Positions 1 to 10,383 of a stretch of 64,000 bases of DNA are shown here, piece by piece. The DNA lies in assembly GCA_041396585.1 (NCBI GenBank), contig JAWKYG010000005.1:124001-188000 (forward strand), given 5' to 3'. Made by a program: the position numbers and the translations under genes. The number at the start of each line of letters is the position of its first letter. Positions within the stretch are counted from its first letter, which is position 1. The notes beneath the pieces were generated by a model. It was not told the DNA's origin. It saw only the letters and a program-made list of their open reading frames with translations, and made no database searches. The stretch is from JAUIAI01 sp041396585. Lineage in GTDB: Bacteria; Pseudomonadota; Gammaproteobacteria; Burkholderiales; Burkholderiaceae_E.

Positions 1-1427
1 GGGAGTCGGGGTTGGCGATGGTGCGTCATGCCAGCGCGTGCGGCGCCCAGCTTCGCATCGCCGACACCCGCGCCATGCCGCCCGGGCTGGCGACGCTGCG
101 TGAGCGCCATCCCGGCCTCGAGCCGGTCACCGGCGAGTTCACGGCTGCCCTGCTCGACGATATCGATGCGCTTTGCGTGAGCCCGGGCGTGTCGATCGAG
201 ATCGGCACCGCGGCCGAACTCGTTGCCAGTGCCCGTCGCGCCGGCATGCCGGTCTGGGGCGAACTGGATCTCTTTCTGGCGGCCGTTTGCAGCGCCGAAG
301 GCGAAGCGCCGAAGCTGGTCGGCGTGACCGGAACGAACGGCAAGACCACCGTTACGGCGCTCACGACACTGCTGCTCGGTGCTGCCGGTCTGAACGCGCG
401 CGCCGCCGGCAACATCGGCCCGGCCATGCTCGATGCCTGGCATGATGCGCTGGCCGCTGATGATCTGCCACAGGCCTGGGTGCTGGAGCTGTCCAGCTTC
501 CAGCTCGCGATTGCGCAGCCGCCGGCGCTCGATGTCGCCGCGATCCTGAATATCAGCCAGGATCACCTCGACTGGCATGTCTCGCTCGAGTCCTATGCAG
601 CGGCCAAGGCGCGTATCGCCAGTGCGTCATCGGTCCTGGTCTGCCGCAGGGAAGAGCCCGCCACGCAGCTCGCCGATGCCTCGCGATCGATTCTGATCGG
701 GCTGGACGAACCGCGCCGGATCGGCGATCTCGGTGTGTTGAACGAAGGTGGAATCGCCTGGCTGGCCGAGGCCCTGGCCGATGAGGACGGAGTGCCACGC
801 AAGCGCGGGGATCCGCCGGCCGGCATGCGTCTGAACCGGCTGATGCCGGCCGAGGCGCTTCATCTGCGCGGGGCACACAACCAATTGAACGCGCTGGCGG
901 CACTGGCGATCGCGCGTCGCCTGGGCCTGCCGATGGCCGATCTGCTGCATGGCCTGCGCGACTATCGCGGCGAGCCGCACCGTTGCCAGTTGCTCGCCAC
1001 CCTCGACGGCGTCGACTACGTGGACGACAGCAAGGGCACCAATGTCGGCGCCACGGTGGCTGCGCTGAGCGGTCTTGGCAAGCGCTGCTGGCTGATTGCC
1101 GGCGGCGTCGGCAAGGGCCAGGATTTCACGCCATTGATCGAACCGGTGCGTGCCCATGCCGCCGGCGTGCTGTTGATCGGGGAATCGGCGCCGGCATTGT
1201 CCAAGCTGCTGCACGGTGCCGCCGCGCGCATTCATTGCTGCGCCGATCTGCCCGACGCGGTCAGGGTCGCCGCCGAATCCGCCAGCGCCGGTGAGGCCGT
1301 GCTGCTGTCGCCGGCCTGTGCAAGCTTCGACATGTTTCGCAATTATCGCGAACGCGGCCAGGTATTCGCCGGCTGCGTCCAGGAGATCGCGAGTCAGCGC
1401 GGTATCGTCACGGAGCTGCCATGCTGA
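1..1427 (+). CDS. murD: UDP-N-acetylmuramoylalanine--D-glutamate ligase MurD (5' partial)
   Basis: Cytoplasmic Mur ligase that adds D-glutamate to UDP-MurNAc-L-Ala in peptidoglycan precursor synthesis. The reading frame is open from the first bases of the window: bases 3-14 encode E-S-G-L, matching the tail of the GxGxSG dinucleotide-like loop at the MurD N terminus, so the true start lies upstream and only a few residues are missing. The Mur ligase ATP-binding motif GTNGKTT lies near bases 330-350. A DDSKGTN motif near base 1021 and a SPACASFD motif near base 1308 are typical of MurD. The stop overlaps the ftsW start by 7 bases, which indicates translational coupling within the dcw cluster. 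Confidence 0.96.
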   Translation, partial: ESGLAMVRHASACGAQLRIADTRAMPPGLATLRERHPGLEPVTGEFTAALLDDIDALCVSPGVSIEIGTAAELVASARRAGMPVWGELDLFLAAVCSAEGEAPKLVGVTGTNGKTTVTALTTLLLGAAGLNARAAGNIGPAMLDAWHDALAADDLPQAWVLELSSFQLAIAQPPALDVAAILNISQDHLDWHVSLESYAAAKARIASASSVLVCRREEPATQLADASRSILIGLDEPRRIGDLGVLNEGGIAWLAEALADEDGVPRKRGDPPAGMRLNRLMPAEALHLRGAHNQLNALAALAIARRLGLPMADLLHGLRDYRGEPHRCQLLATLDGVDYVDDSKGTNVGATVAALSGLGKRCWLIAGGVGKGQDFTPLIEPVRAHAAGVLLIGESAPALSKLLHGAAARIHCCADLPDAVRVAAESASAGEAVLLSPACASFDMFRNYRERGQVFAGCVQEIASQRGIVTELPC

Positions 1428-2620
1428 GCCTGCGCAGACTGATCGATGTCGGATCCGACTCCCGCCGTCGGCGGATTCGCGAGGAGATCGCGCGTCCGGT
1501 CGACGAGTCCCTGATCTGGGTGGTGGCCTTGCTCGTGCTGCTCGGCCTGGTGATGGTCTATTCCTCATCGGTTGCCCTGCCGGAGTCCAAGCGCTACGAG
1601 CATTTTTCGTCGATGCACTTTCTGCTGCGCCATGCAATCTCGATGGTCATCGGCGTTTGCGCGGCGCTGGTCGCTTACGCGGTGCCGCCTCAGCACTGGC
1701 AGCGGTTCGCCGCCTGGTTCTTCCTCGGTGGCCTGATCCTCCTGGGCCTGGTGCTGATTCCGGGTATCGGGCGCGAGGTGCTGGGCGCGCGTCGATGGAT
1801 TCCGCTGGGCGTCATGAATCTGCAGCCCTCGGAGCTCATGAAGCTGCTGGTCGTGCTCTATGCGGCCGACTACACGGTGCGCAAGCAGGATGTGATGCAG
1901 CACTTTCGCCGGGGCATTCTGCCGCTGGGATTCGCCGTCGGTCTGGTTGGCGTGCTGCTGAATATGGAGCCCGATCTGGGCGCATTCATCGTCGTCTGCG
2001 GCATCGCCGCAGGCATGATGTTCCTGGGCGGTATCAACGGCCGCTTGTTCGCCGCACTGGTGATCGTTTCGCTGACATCGTTCGTGCTGGTCATTGCATT
2101 CAGTGACTTTCGCCGTGAACGGATCTTCGCCTATCTCGATCCTTTCGCCGAGGCCTACAAGCACGGTAAGGGCTATCAGCTGGGCCAGTCGCTGATCGCC
2201 TTCGGTCGGGGTGAGTGGTTCGGCGTGGGGCTGGGGGCATCGGTCGAAAAACTCCACTTCCTGCCAGAGCCACACACCGATTTTCTGCTTGCCGTGATCG
2301 GTGAGGAGCTCGGCCTGGTCGGCGTGCTGATCGTGATCGCCTTGTTCTTCTGGCTGGTGCGGCGCATCTTCGAGATCGGCCGCCAGGCGATCGCGCTCGA
2401 TCAGACCTTCAATGGCCTGGTGGCCTATGGCGTGGCGCTGTGGATCGCTTGCCAGACCTTCATCAACATGGGGGTCAATCTGGGGGTGCTGCCCACCAAG
2501 GGGCTGACCCTGCCGCTGATGAGCTATGGCGGTTCGGCACTGCTGTTCAATCTGATCTCGATCGCGATCGTGTTGCGTATCGATTCCGAGAACCGCCGTC
2601 TCATGCGGGGAGGGCGCTGA
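1421..2620 (+). CDS. ftsW: SEDS-family peptidoglycan glycosyltransferase FtsW
   Basis: Polytopic inner-membrane protein of 399 residues, the septal peptidoglycan polymerase of the divisome that works with a class B PBP. A charged cytoplasmic N terminus of about 25 residues is followed by roughly ten hydrophobic helices. The family signature is clear: a periplasmic PEPHTDF-like segment near base 2262 and the C-terminal GVLPTKGLTLPLMSYGGS stretch near bases 2488-2535. RodA is the alternative SEDS protein, but the position between murD and murG makes this FtsW. It overlaps murD by 7 bases and murG by 1 base. Confidence 0.97.
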   Translation: MLSLRRLIDVGSDSRRRRIREEIARPVDESLIWVVALLVLLGLVMVYSSSVALPESKRYEHFSSMHFLLRHAISMVIGVCAALVAYAVPPQHWQRFAAWFFLGGLILLGLVLIPGIGREVLGARRWIPLGVMNLQPSELMKLLVVLYAADYTVRKQDVMQHFRRGILPLGFAVGLVGVLLNMEPDLGAFIVVCGIAAGMMFLGGINGRLFAALVIVSLTSFVLVIAFSDFRRERIFAYLDPFAEAYKHGKGYQLGQSLIAFGRGEWFGVGLGASVEKLHFLPEPHTDFLLAVIGEELGLVGVLIVIALFFWLVRRIFEIGRQAIALDQTFNGLVAYGVALWIACQTFINMGVNLGVLPTKGLTLPLMSYGGSALLFNLISIAIVLRIDSENRRLMRGGR

Positions 2621-3695
2621 TGCCGACGCTGATGATCATGGCGGGTGGCACGGGCGGCCATGTGATGCCCGGTCTGGCGGTGGCCGACGAGATGCGTGCC
2701 CGCCAGTGGCAGGTGGTCTGGCTCGGCAACCCGGATGGCATGGAGGCCGAGATCGTGCCCCGCCACGGGATTCCGATGCAGTGGGTTCGTATCGGCGGCT
2801 TGCGTGGCAAGGGGCTGCTGACCGCATTGCTGCTGCCGCTGCGCCTGCTGTCGGCGTTCTGGCAGAGCGTGCGTGCATTGCGTCGTACCCGGCCGGCCGT
2901 GGTGCTCGGCCTGGGGGGCTATGTGGCATTCCCGGGTGGCATGATGGCCGCGCTGCTCAATCGGCCGCTGGTGATCCATGAACAGAACGCCGTGGCCGGG
3001 CTGACCAATCGCGTCCTGGCGAGGCTCGCCGACCGGGTGCTCGAGGCCTTCCCCGGGGCGTTGCCGGGCGCCGAGTTCACCGGCAATCCGCTGCGCGCCG
3101 AACTGCTGGCCGACGATGATCCCCAGGCCAGGATCGCCAACCGGCAGGGCCGGCTGCGCATTGCCGTCATCGGCGGCAGCCGCGGTGCCCGCGCGCTCAA
3201 TGAATGCCTGCCCCGGGCGCTCGCGCTGATTGCGCCCGAGCAGCGCCCCGAGGTAGTGCACCAGTGCGGCAAGGGCAATGGTGCCAGCGTGCGCGAGGCC
3301 TATGCGGCGCATGATGTCGCGGCCCGCGTCGAGGAGTTCATCGACGATGTGGCGGCTGCCTATCGCGAGGCCGATCTGGTGATCTGCCGGGCCGGCGCGA
3401 TGACCGTCGCCGAGCTGGCGGCGGCCGGCGTGGCGAGCCTGCTGGTGCCGTTTCCGCACGCAGTCGATGATCACCAGACCCGCAATGCGCGTTATCTGGT
3501 CGATGGTGGTGCGGCCTGGCTGATGGCCCAGTCCGAGATGAATCCCGCGCGCCTGGCCGCGCGTCTGGCCGAGATATCGCGGCCCGAACTGGCCGGCATG
3601 GCGCGCGCGGCGCGCGCGCTGGCCCGCCCGCAGGCCACCCGTCTGGTGGCCGATGCCTGCGAGCAATGCGCTCGCGATCTGGAGACCGAAAGCGC

Positions 3696-3699
<4 letters not shown>
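2620..3699 (+). CDS. murG: Undecaprenyl-PP-MurNAc-pentapeptide N-acetylglucosaminyltransferase MurG
   Basis: Peripheral membrane GT-B glycosyltransferase that turns lipid I into lipid II; 359 residues, the usual length. The N-terminal loop GGTGGHVMPGLAVA (residues 8-21) is the lipid I-binding glycine-rich signature. GGSRGA near base 3172 is the second G-loop. The C-terminal CRAGAMTVAE and PFPHAVDDHQ segments belong to the UDP-GlcNAc pocket. The ATG at 2620 is chosen because it shares one base with the ftsW stop and places the G-loop at the normal distance. The open frame extends further upstream inside ftsW but that part is not family-like. The gene overlaps murC by 4 bases (ATGA). Confidence 0.97.
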
Positions 3700-5079
<1,380 letters not shown>

Positions 5080-5087
<8 letters not shown>

Positions 5088-6065
5088 GCCGATTCAGCCG
5101 CGCGAGTTTGGCAAGGTCGCCGTCCTGATGGGGGGCGATTCGGCCGAACGCGAAATCTCGCTGCGCTCGGGCCGGATGGTGCTGGCCGCGTTGCAGCGAC
5201 ACGGGGTGGATGCGCAGGCCTTCGACCCCGCAGAGCGTGCACTGGATGACCTGCGCCGCGAGGGCTTCGCGCGCGCATTCATCGCATTGCACGGCCGCCA
5301 CGGCGAGGATGGCACCGTGCAAGGGGCGTTGGAACTGCTCGGTATCCCGTATACGGGTTCGGGTGTTACCGCCTCGGCGATCGCGATGGACAAGGGCCTG
5401 ACCAAACGGATCTGGCTGGCGCTCGGGCTGCCCACGCCCGACAGTGTCGAGGTGCACTCGGTGGACGAGGCCGAGGCTGCATTCGACCGGCTCGGTGCCT
5501 GCGTGCTCAAGCCGCTCAGCGAAGGCTCGACCCTGGGGCTCTCGAAGGTGACCGCCCGGGCCGGGATGGCCGCGGCCTTCGAGCTGGCCAGCCGCTATGA
5601 GGCGCGTGCGCTGGCCGAGCGCTTCATCGACGGGCGCGAGCTGACCGTGGCGGTGATCGGCGACGGTGAGGCCGCGCATGCCCTGCCGGCGATCGAGATC
5701 CGCGCCCCCGGTGGCAACTACGACTACCAGAACAAGTACTTCACCGACGACACCGAGTATCTGTGCCCGGCACCCTGCCCGAGGCGCAACGCCTGGAGAT
5801 CGAGGCGCTGGCGGTGCGTGCTTATCGTGCGTTGCAGGCCGGCGGCTGGGGGCGGGTGGATCTGATGCTCGATCGCGACGGCGCCGCCTGGTTGCTGGAG
5901 CTCAATACCTCGCCGGGCATGACAGATCACTCGCTGGTGCCGATGGCCGCGAAGGCGCTCGGTCAGAGCTATGACGAGCTGGTGATGTCGATCCTGCGCG
6001 GTGCCTGCCTGCGCAGTGGTCTGAGGCGCGGCGATGGCGCCGGCGCCCGGGCGGAGGCCGCCTGA
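5080..6065 (+). CDS. ddl: D-alanine--D-alanine ligase Ddl, split by an apparent 1-base frameshift
   Basis: ATP-grasp ligase that makes D-Ala-D-Ala for the pentapeptide. Frame 1 runs from 5080 through GGDSAEREISLRSG, ALHGRHGEDG and the EIRAPGGNYDYQNKY segment to about 5760. The family sequence then continues in another frame from about 5763 (LPEAQRLEIEALAVRAY, GWGRVDLM, LELNTSPGMTDHSLVPMAA) to the stop at 6063-6065. Adding one base within the GC-rich stretch at about 5765-5770 restores a single protein of about 328 residues. All ATP-grasp residues survive on both sides and there is no other lesion, so a sequence error is more likely than gene loss, and an inactive ddl would need a second ligase. 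The stop overlaps the ftsQ ATG by one base. Confidence 0.9.
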
Positions 6066-7012
6066 TGTTCTGGAACGATACGCGCCTGCTCGGCCTGCTG
6101 GCCAACGCCTTGTTCGCGACCGCCTTCGTCGGTTTCGTGGCCGCGGCATTGGTCTGGGTCGCGCAACGGCCGTACTTCGATTTCCGGGTGGTACAGATCG
6201 GCGCGGTGCCGGGCTCGGCCCTGCGTCATGTGCCGATCCAGACGCTTGCCCAGCGCATCCGCGAGGCGCGTGTGGGCAGCTTCTTCACGATCGACATGCT
6301 GGAACTGGCCGAGCGCATCGAGACCGTCCCCTGGGTGCGCAAGGCGACCATCCGCCGCGTCTGGCCGGACCGCCTGGTGGTGCTGGTCGAGGAGCATCGG
6401 CCGCATGCGATCTGGGAGGACGGCCGTCTGATCAATCACTACGGCGAACTGTTCGATGCGAATCTCGATGAAGCCGTGGTCGATGGCCCGCTGCCGCAGC
6501 TCAGCGGCCCCTCCGCCGACACCGCGATGTCGGTGGTCAAACGCTACGATGAACTCGTGCGCCTGACCAAGGGTCTGGGGATGGTGCCGGTCTCGGTGAG
6601 CCTGTCCGATCGCCGTGCGTGGCGTGCCACGATGGAAGACGGGACCGAACTGGTCATCGGCCGCGAGCACGGTGTGCCGGTGTCCGAACGGATCCGCCGC
6701 TGGGCCGATGTGTTTCCGCTCGTGACCGAGCGGATTCAACGGCGTGCATCGGTGATCGATCTTCGTTATGAGAGCGGCTTCTCCGTGCGCTCGCTCGAGC
6801 CCCTGGCCGAGGCCTTCAACATCGATGATCTGATCGATGAATCGCTGCGCCGCGATGAGCGCAGACATGACACCCGGGCCGCGCCGACGGACCCGCGCGA
6901 AGACCCGGCGAGTGCCGAGCTTGCGCGCGTGTTCTCGCCGGCCAAACCCTCATCGGTCCAGCAAGGGGTGATGGCGCGCCCCGTACCGGCCGTACAAGGC
7001 ATCAAGCCATGA
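6065..7012 (+). CDS. ftsQ: Cell division protein FtsQ
   Basis: Bitopic inner-membrane divisome protein that links FtsK to FtsB/FtsL. A short cytoplasmic N terminus precedes one membrane helix (about residues 10-32). The POTRA domain follows (about residues 36-110) and includes VPWVRKATIRRVWPDRLVV, the most conserved block. Next come the beta domain with the EDGTELVIGRE strand and an RRASVIDLRY block near the end. At 315 residues it is longer than the E. coli protein because of a polar, low-complexity C-terminal tail of about 45 residues rich in R, A, P and S. It is coupled to ddl (1-base overlap) and to ftsA (ATGA, 4 bases). Confidence 0.95.
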   Translation: MFWNDTRLLGLLANALFATAFVGFVAAALVWVAQRPYFDFRVVQIGAVPGSALRHVPIQTLAQRIREARVGSFFTIDMLELAERIETVPWVRKATIRRVWPDRLVVLVEEHRPHAIWEDGRLINHYGELFDANLDEAVVDGPLPQLSGPSADTAMSVVKRYDELVRLTKGLGMVPVSVSLSDRRAWRATMEDGTELVIGREHGVPVSERIRRWADVFPLVTERIQRRASVIDLRYESGFSVRSLEPLAEAFNIDDLIDESLRRDERRHDTRAAPTDPREDPASAELARVFSPAKPSSVQQGVMARPVPAVQGIKP

Positions 7013-8241
7013 CCAGGGAAAGCAAGGATCTCGTCGTCGCGCTGGACATCGGCACGTCCAAGATCGTGGCCGTGGTTGCGCAGCTTCGCGCCGGCGGGCG
7101 CTATGACGTGCTCGGCTACGGCCAGCATGACTCGCGCGGGCTGAAGAAGGGTGTCGTGGTCAATATCGAGAGCACGGTCGATTCGATCCAGCATGCGCTC
7201 GAAGAGGCCGAGGCCATGGCCGATTGCAAGATCCGCACCGTGTACACCGGTATCGCCGGCAGTCACATCCGCTCGATCAGCTCCAGCGGCATGGTGGCGA
7301 TCAAGGACAAGGAAGTTGGCGAGCTGGACATGACCCGGGTGATCGAGACCGCCAAGGCGGTCAATATCCCGACCGATCAGCAGATCCTGCATGTGCTGCC
7401 GCAGGAATACATCATCGATGGCCAGGACGACATCCGCGAGCCCCTGGGCATGAGCGGCGTACGTCTCGAGGTGCGGGTGCTGATCGTCACGGGCGCCGTC
7501 TCGGCCGCCCAGAACATCGTCAAGTGCGTGCGACGCTGCGGCTTGGAGGTGCAGGATCTGATCCTGCAGCCGCTGGCATCGAGCCGTGCCGTGCTCACCG
7601 ACGACGAAAAAGAGCTCGGGGTCGCACTAGTGGATATCGGTGGCGGCACGACCGACATCGCGATCTTCACCGGTGGCGCGATTCGCCACACGGCGGTGAT
7701 CCCCATCGCCGGTGATCAGATCACCGCCGACATCGCGATGGCGCTGCGCACGCCGATCCCGGATGCCGAGAGCATCAAGATCGAGCACGGCGTGGCCAAG
7801 CAATCGCTGGCCGAGGCCAGCGACAAGATCGAGGTGCCGGGGCTGGGCGATCGAGCGTCACGCGCGCTGTCGCGCCAGGCGCTGGCCGCGGTCATCGAGC
7901 CGCGCGTCGAGGAGTTGTTCTCGCTTGCGCAGCAGATGATCCGCGAATCCGGCTACGAGGAATTTCTGTCCTCGGGCATCGTGATCACCGGCGGTTCGAG
8001 TCAGCTCGAGGGTATGACCGAACTCGCCGAAGACGTTTTTCTGAAACCGGTGCGCATCGGCGTGCCGGCCTACAAGGGAAGCCTGGCCGACATCGTCGCG
8101 ACCCCGCGGTTTGCGACGGCGCTCGGCCTTTTGGAGGAAGCCAGTGAACAGCGACGACTCGGCCACCTGGTGGCCTCACAGTCCGGTTCTTTCTTCGATG
8201 TGCTGCGACGCATGAAGAACTGGTTTTTCGGCAACTTCTGA
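7009..8241 (+). CDS. ftsA: Cell division protein FtsA
   Basis: Actin-like ATPase that tethers FtsZ filaments to the membrane; 410 residues. Visible features are the phosphate-1 loop ALDIGTSK near the N terminus, the phosphate-2 loop DIGGGTTDIA around residue 209, the adenosine motif ITGGSSQLEG near base 7986, and a C-terminal amphipathic helix (FFDVLRRMKNWFFGNF) expected to insert in the membrane. It starts inside the ftsQ stop. A gap of 74 bases separates it from ftsZ, the first real gap in the cluster. Confidence 0.98.
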   Translation: MTRESKDLVVALDIGTSKIVAVVAQLRAGGRYDVLGYGQHDSRGLKKGVVVNIESTVDSIQHALEEAEAMADCKIRTVYTGIAGSHIRSISSSGMVAIKDKEVGELDMTRVIETAKAVNIPTDQQILHVLPQEYIIDGQDDIREPLGMSGVRLEVRVLIVTGAVSAAQNIVKCVRRCGLEVQDLILQPLASSRAVLTDDEKELGVALVDIGGGTTDIAIFTGGAIRHTAVIPIAGDQITADIAMALRTPIPDAESIKIEHGVAKQSLAEASDKIEVPGLGDRASRALSRQALAAVIEPRVEELFSLAQQMIRESGYEEFLSSGIVITGGSSQLEGMTELAEDVFLKPVRIGVPAYKGSLADIVATPRFATALGLLEEASEQRRLGHLVASQSGSFFDVLRRMKNWFFGNF

Positions 8242-8315
8242 CCCGGACATCCGCGATCGATCGGATGCCGATCAGGTATGACTCTCACTTCACATGACAG
8301 CAGGAGGATCCACAA

Positions 8316-9542
8316 ATGAGCTTTCAGATGCTAGATAACGAGCTCGACGGCGCCAACATCAAGGTGGTTGGCATCGGCGGCGCCGGCGGCAACGCGGTCA
8401 ATCACATGATCGACCGCGGTGTGCAGGGCGTCGAATTCATCGCCATCAACACCGACAAGCAGGCACTGCGTCGTTCGCTGGCCGCCAAGACCATCCAGCT
8501 CGGTGGTCAGGGCCTGGGTGCCGGTGCGCGCCCGGATGCCGGCCGCGCCGCTGCCGATGCCGCCCGCGAAGAGATTCGCAGCGTGCTCGAAGGCGCGAAC
8601 ATGGTCTTCCTGACCGCCGGCATGGGCAAGGGCACCGGCACCGGCGCCTCGCCAGTGGTCGCCGAAGTGGCCAAGGAGCTGGGCATCCTGACTGTCGGCG
8701 TGGTCACCAAGCCGTTCGAGTTCGAAGGCAAGAAAAAGCTGCAGGTGGCCGAGGCCGGCATCGAGCAGATGGTCGAGCTGGTCGACTCGCTGATCGTGGT
8801 GCTCAACCAGAACCTGTTCGCGGTGATGGACGAGGACGCGAGCCTCGAAGACGCGTTCAAGCGCGCCGACGATGTGCTCAACAACGCGGTCGCCGGCATT
8901 GCCGAGATCATCAACGTGCCCGGCCTGGTCAACGTCGACTTCGCCGACGTGCAGACCGTCATGACCGACAAGGGCAAGGCGATGATGGGTATCGGCTCGG
9001 CCAGCGGCCTGGATCGTGCCCGTCTGGCGGCCGAGCAGGCAGTGGCCTCGCCGCTGCTCGACGGCGTCGATCTGTCCGGCGCACGCGGCGTGATCGTCAA
9101 TATCACCGCCAATCGCAGCCTGAAACTGCGCGAGACCAACGAGGTGATCAACACGATCAAGGCCTTCTGCGCCGAAGACGCGACGATCATCCACGGTACC
9201 GTGTTCGACGAAGACATGGACGACACCCTGCGCGTGACGGTCGTGGCTACCGGCATCGGTAAGCGCGCCAAGCCCGTACTGGTGCAGCGCTCCGGCCAGG
9301 GCGTGCGTGCGCCGATCGAGCCGCAGCAGGCGTCGCTGCCCCAGGCCGAGCCGATGCCCGCCAAGGCCGTGGCCGTGGGTGGTGGTGCGGCCGAGGCCGT
9401 GGGCTCCCAGTTCGATCGTCTCGATGAGCCGGCGATCTGGCGTTCGCCGCGCGGCGCGGCGGCCAACCAGGTCAAGGCACTGGAGGACAAGGGCGTCGAG
9501 CGCTTCGACATCCCGGCCTTCCTGCGCCGCCAGGCCGACTGA
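8316..9542 (+). CDS. ftsZ: Cell division protein FtsZ (unusual T4-loop residue)
   Basis: Tubulin-like GTPase that forms the Z ring; 408 residues. A perfect AGGAGG at 8302-8307 sits 8 bases before the ATG, stronger than for any upstream cluster gene and fitting the high level of FtsZ. GGAGGNAVNHM (residues 21-31) and the C-terminal FtsA/ZipA-binding peptide DIPAFLRRQAD are normal. The phosphate-binding signature reads GMGKGTGTGAS instead of the usual GMGGGTGTGAA, with lysine at residue 105 (codon 8628-8630). The loop before the GLGAGARPDAGR block is about three residues shorter than the usual form. A variable linker of about 60 residues precedes the C-terminal peptide. Confidence 0.97.
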   Translation: MSFQMLDNELDGANIKVVGIGGAGGNAVNHMIDRGVQGVEFIAINTDKQALRRSLAAKTIQLGGQGLGAGARPDAGRAAADAAREEIRSVLEGANMVFLTAGMGKGTGTGASPVVAEVAKELGILTVGVVTKPFEFEGKKKLQVAEAGIEQMVELVDSLIVVLNQNLFAVMDEDASLEDAFKRADDVLNNAVAGIAEIINVPGLVNVDFADVQTVMTDKGKAMMGIGSASGLDRARLAAEQAVASPLLDGVDLSGARGVIVNITANRSLKLRETNEVINTIKAFCAEDATIIHGTVFDEDMDDTLRVTVVATGIGKRAKPVLVQRSGQGVRAPIEPQQASLPQAEPMPAKAVAVGGGAAEAVGSQFDRLDEPAIWRSPRGAAANQVKALEDKGVERFDIPAFLRRQAD

Positions 9543-9571
9543 ACCGGGTCGATGGTCAAGTGAGAGTCCGA

Positions 9572-9602
9572 GTCCGGGGCCGGCGTCAGCCGTGCCCCGG
9601 AC
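9572..9602 (+). terminator. Strong hairpin after ftsZ
   Basis: GTCCGGGGC at 9572-9580 pairs perfectly with GCCCCGGAC at 9594-9602. Inside it CGGC (9581-9584) pairs with GCCG (9589-9592) around a GTCA loop, leaving one bulged T. This is a 13-pair stem starting 29 bases after the ftsZ stop. A second perfect stem (CCGGTC 9614-9619 with GACCGG 9624-9629) follows. No T-run follows either, so this may be a transcript end stabilised by structure rather than a classical intrinsic terminator. Confidence 0.5.
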
Positions 9603-9709
9603 CCGAGACGGCTCCGGTCGCCTGACCGGCCGCCTCATCCGGATCGGATGGGTCTGCCCGCGCACGGGCCCGGGGCATGCGATCACCTGCCCGGTGTCGG
9701 TGAAATGCC

Positions 9710-9737
9710 CTGACCGGCGAGGGGGTGTCGCTAGAAT
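9710..9737 (+). promoter_or_regulatory. Candidate sigma-70 promoter for the peroxiredoxin gene
   Basis: CTGACC (9710-9715) and TAGAAT (9732-9737) are separated by 16 bases. The -10 matches five of six consensus positions and the -35 four of six. It lies about 80 bases before the ATG at 9818, downstream of the post-ftsZ hairpins, so the peroxiredoxin would be transcribed independently of the dcw cluster. Confidence 0.45.
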
Positions 9738-9817
9738 AGGTGTCAGTTCGCCATGATGATCATGACGAATACTTGCCGGCGCACAGCTGCGGCGCCCGAC
9801 ACCCAGGAGAATCAAGA

Positions 9818-10306
9818 ATGATCAAGGTTGGTGATCGCGTCCCTGATGGGACGCTGTTCGAGTTTTCGGAAGAGACCAAGGGCCCGGGCCCTGTGGCCGT
9901 GGCCGATGCCGTGGCCGGCAAGAAGATTGCGGTTTTTGGTCTGCCGGGCGCCTTCACGCCCACCTGCTCGGCCCAGCACGTGCCGGGTTATGTCGGCCTG
10001 CACGATGACCTCAAGGCCAAGGGCGTCGACGAGATCTGGTGTGTGTCGGTCAACGACGCCTTCGTGATGGGCGCCTGGGGCCGTGATCAGAAGGTCGATG
10101 GCAAGGTGCGCATGATGGCCGACGGCAGCGCACTCTGGACCAAGGCCCTCGGGATCGAGATGGATCTCACCTCACGTGGCATGGGCGTGCGCTCGCAGCG
10201 CTACTCGATGTTCCTCGATGATGGCAAGGTCACCCAGCTGAATGTCGAGGAACCCGGCAAGTTCGAGGTCTCCGACGCCAAGACGCTGCTCGGCCAGATC
10301 GGCTGA
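9818..10306 (+). CDS. Peroxiredoxin, Prx5-like
   Basis: Thiol peroxidase of 162 residues, cytoplasmic. It has the PGAFTPTCS motif (active-site Thr and peroxidatic Cys, about residues 45-53) and the Prx5-type GLPGAFTPTCSAQHVPGY context, then SVNDAFVMGAW and a conserved Arg in GVRSQRYSMFLDDG. The ATG at 9818 is chosen because it puts the MIKVGDRVPD start at the normal family position and has an AGGAG sequence upstream (9805-9809). The frame stays open 78 bases further upstream without family-like sequence. It lies between ftsZ and lpxC, with no functional tie beyond neighbourhood. Confidence 0.93.
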   Translation: MIKVGDRVPDGTLFEFSEETKGPGPVAVADAVAGKKIAVFGLPGAFTPTCSAQHVPGYVGLHDDLKAKGVDEIWCVSVNDAFVMGAWGRDQKVDGKVRMMADGSALWTKALGIEMDLTSRGMGVRSQRYSMFLDDGKVTQLNVEEPGKFEVSDAKTLLGQIG

Positions 10307-10383
10307 CCGGCTGCTGATTGGCATACGCTGCCCGGCGCCGCTGCGCCGGGCGGATCGCCCTTGAACCCGGCTTCGGCCCCGCC

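Noticed and set aside
8250..8280. Inverted repeat ATCCG / CGGAT upstream of ftsZ as an operator
   Set aside because: The arms are only five bases and the centre is a simple GATC run, so there is no support beyond chance.
8331..9815. Open frame of 494 codons on the minus strand across ftsZ
   Set aside because: It is a shadow of ftsZ, rich in His, Gly and Asp as expected from the complement of GC-rich codons, and ftsZ is certain.
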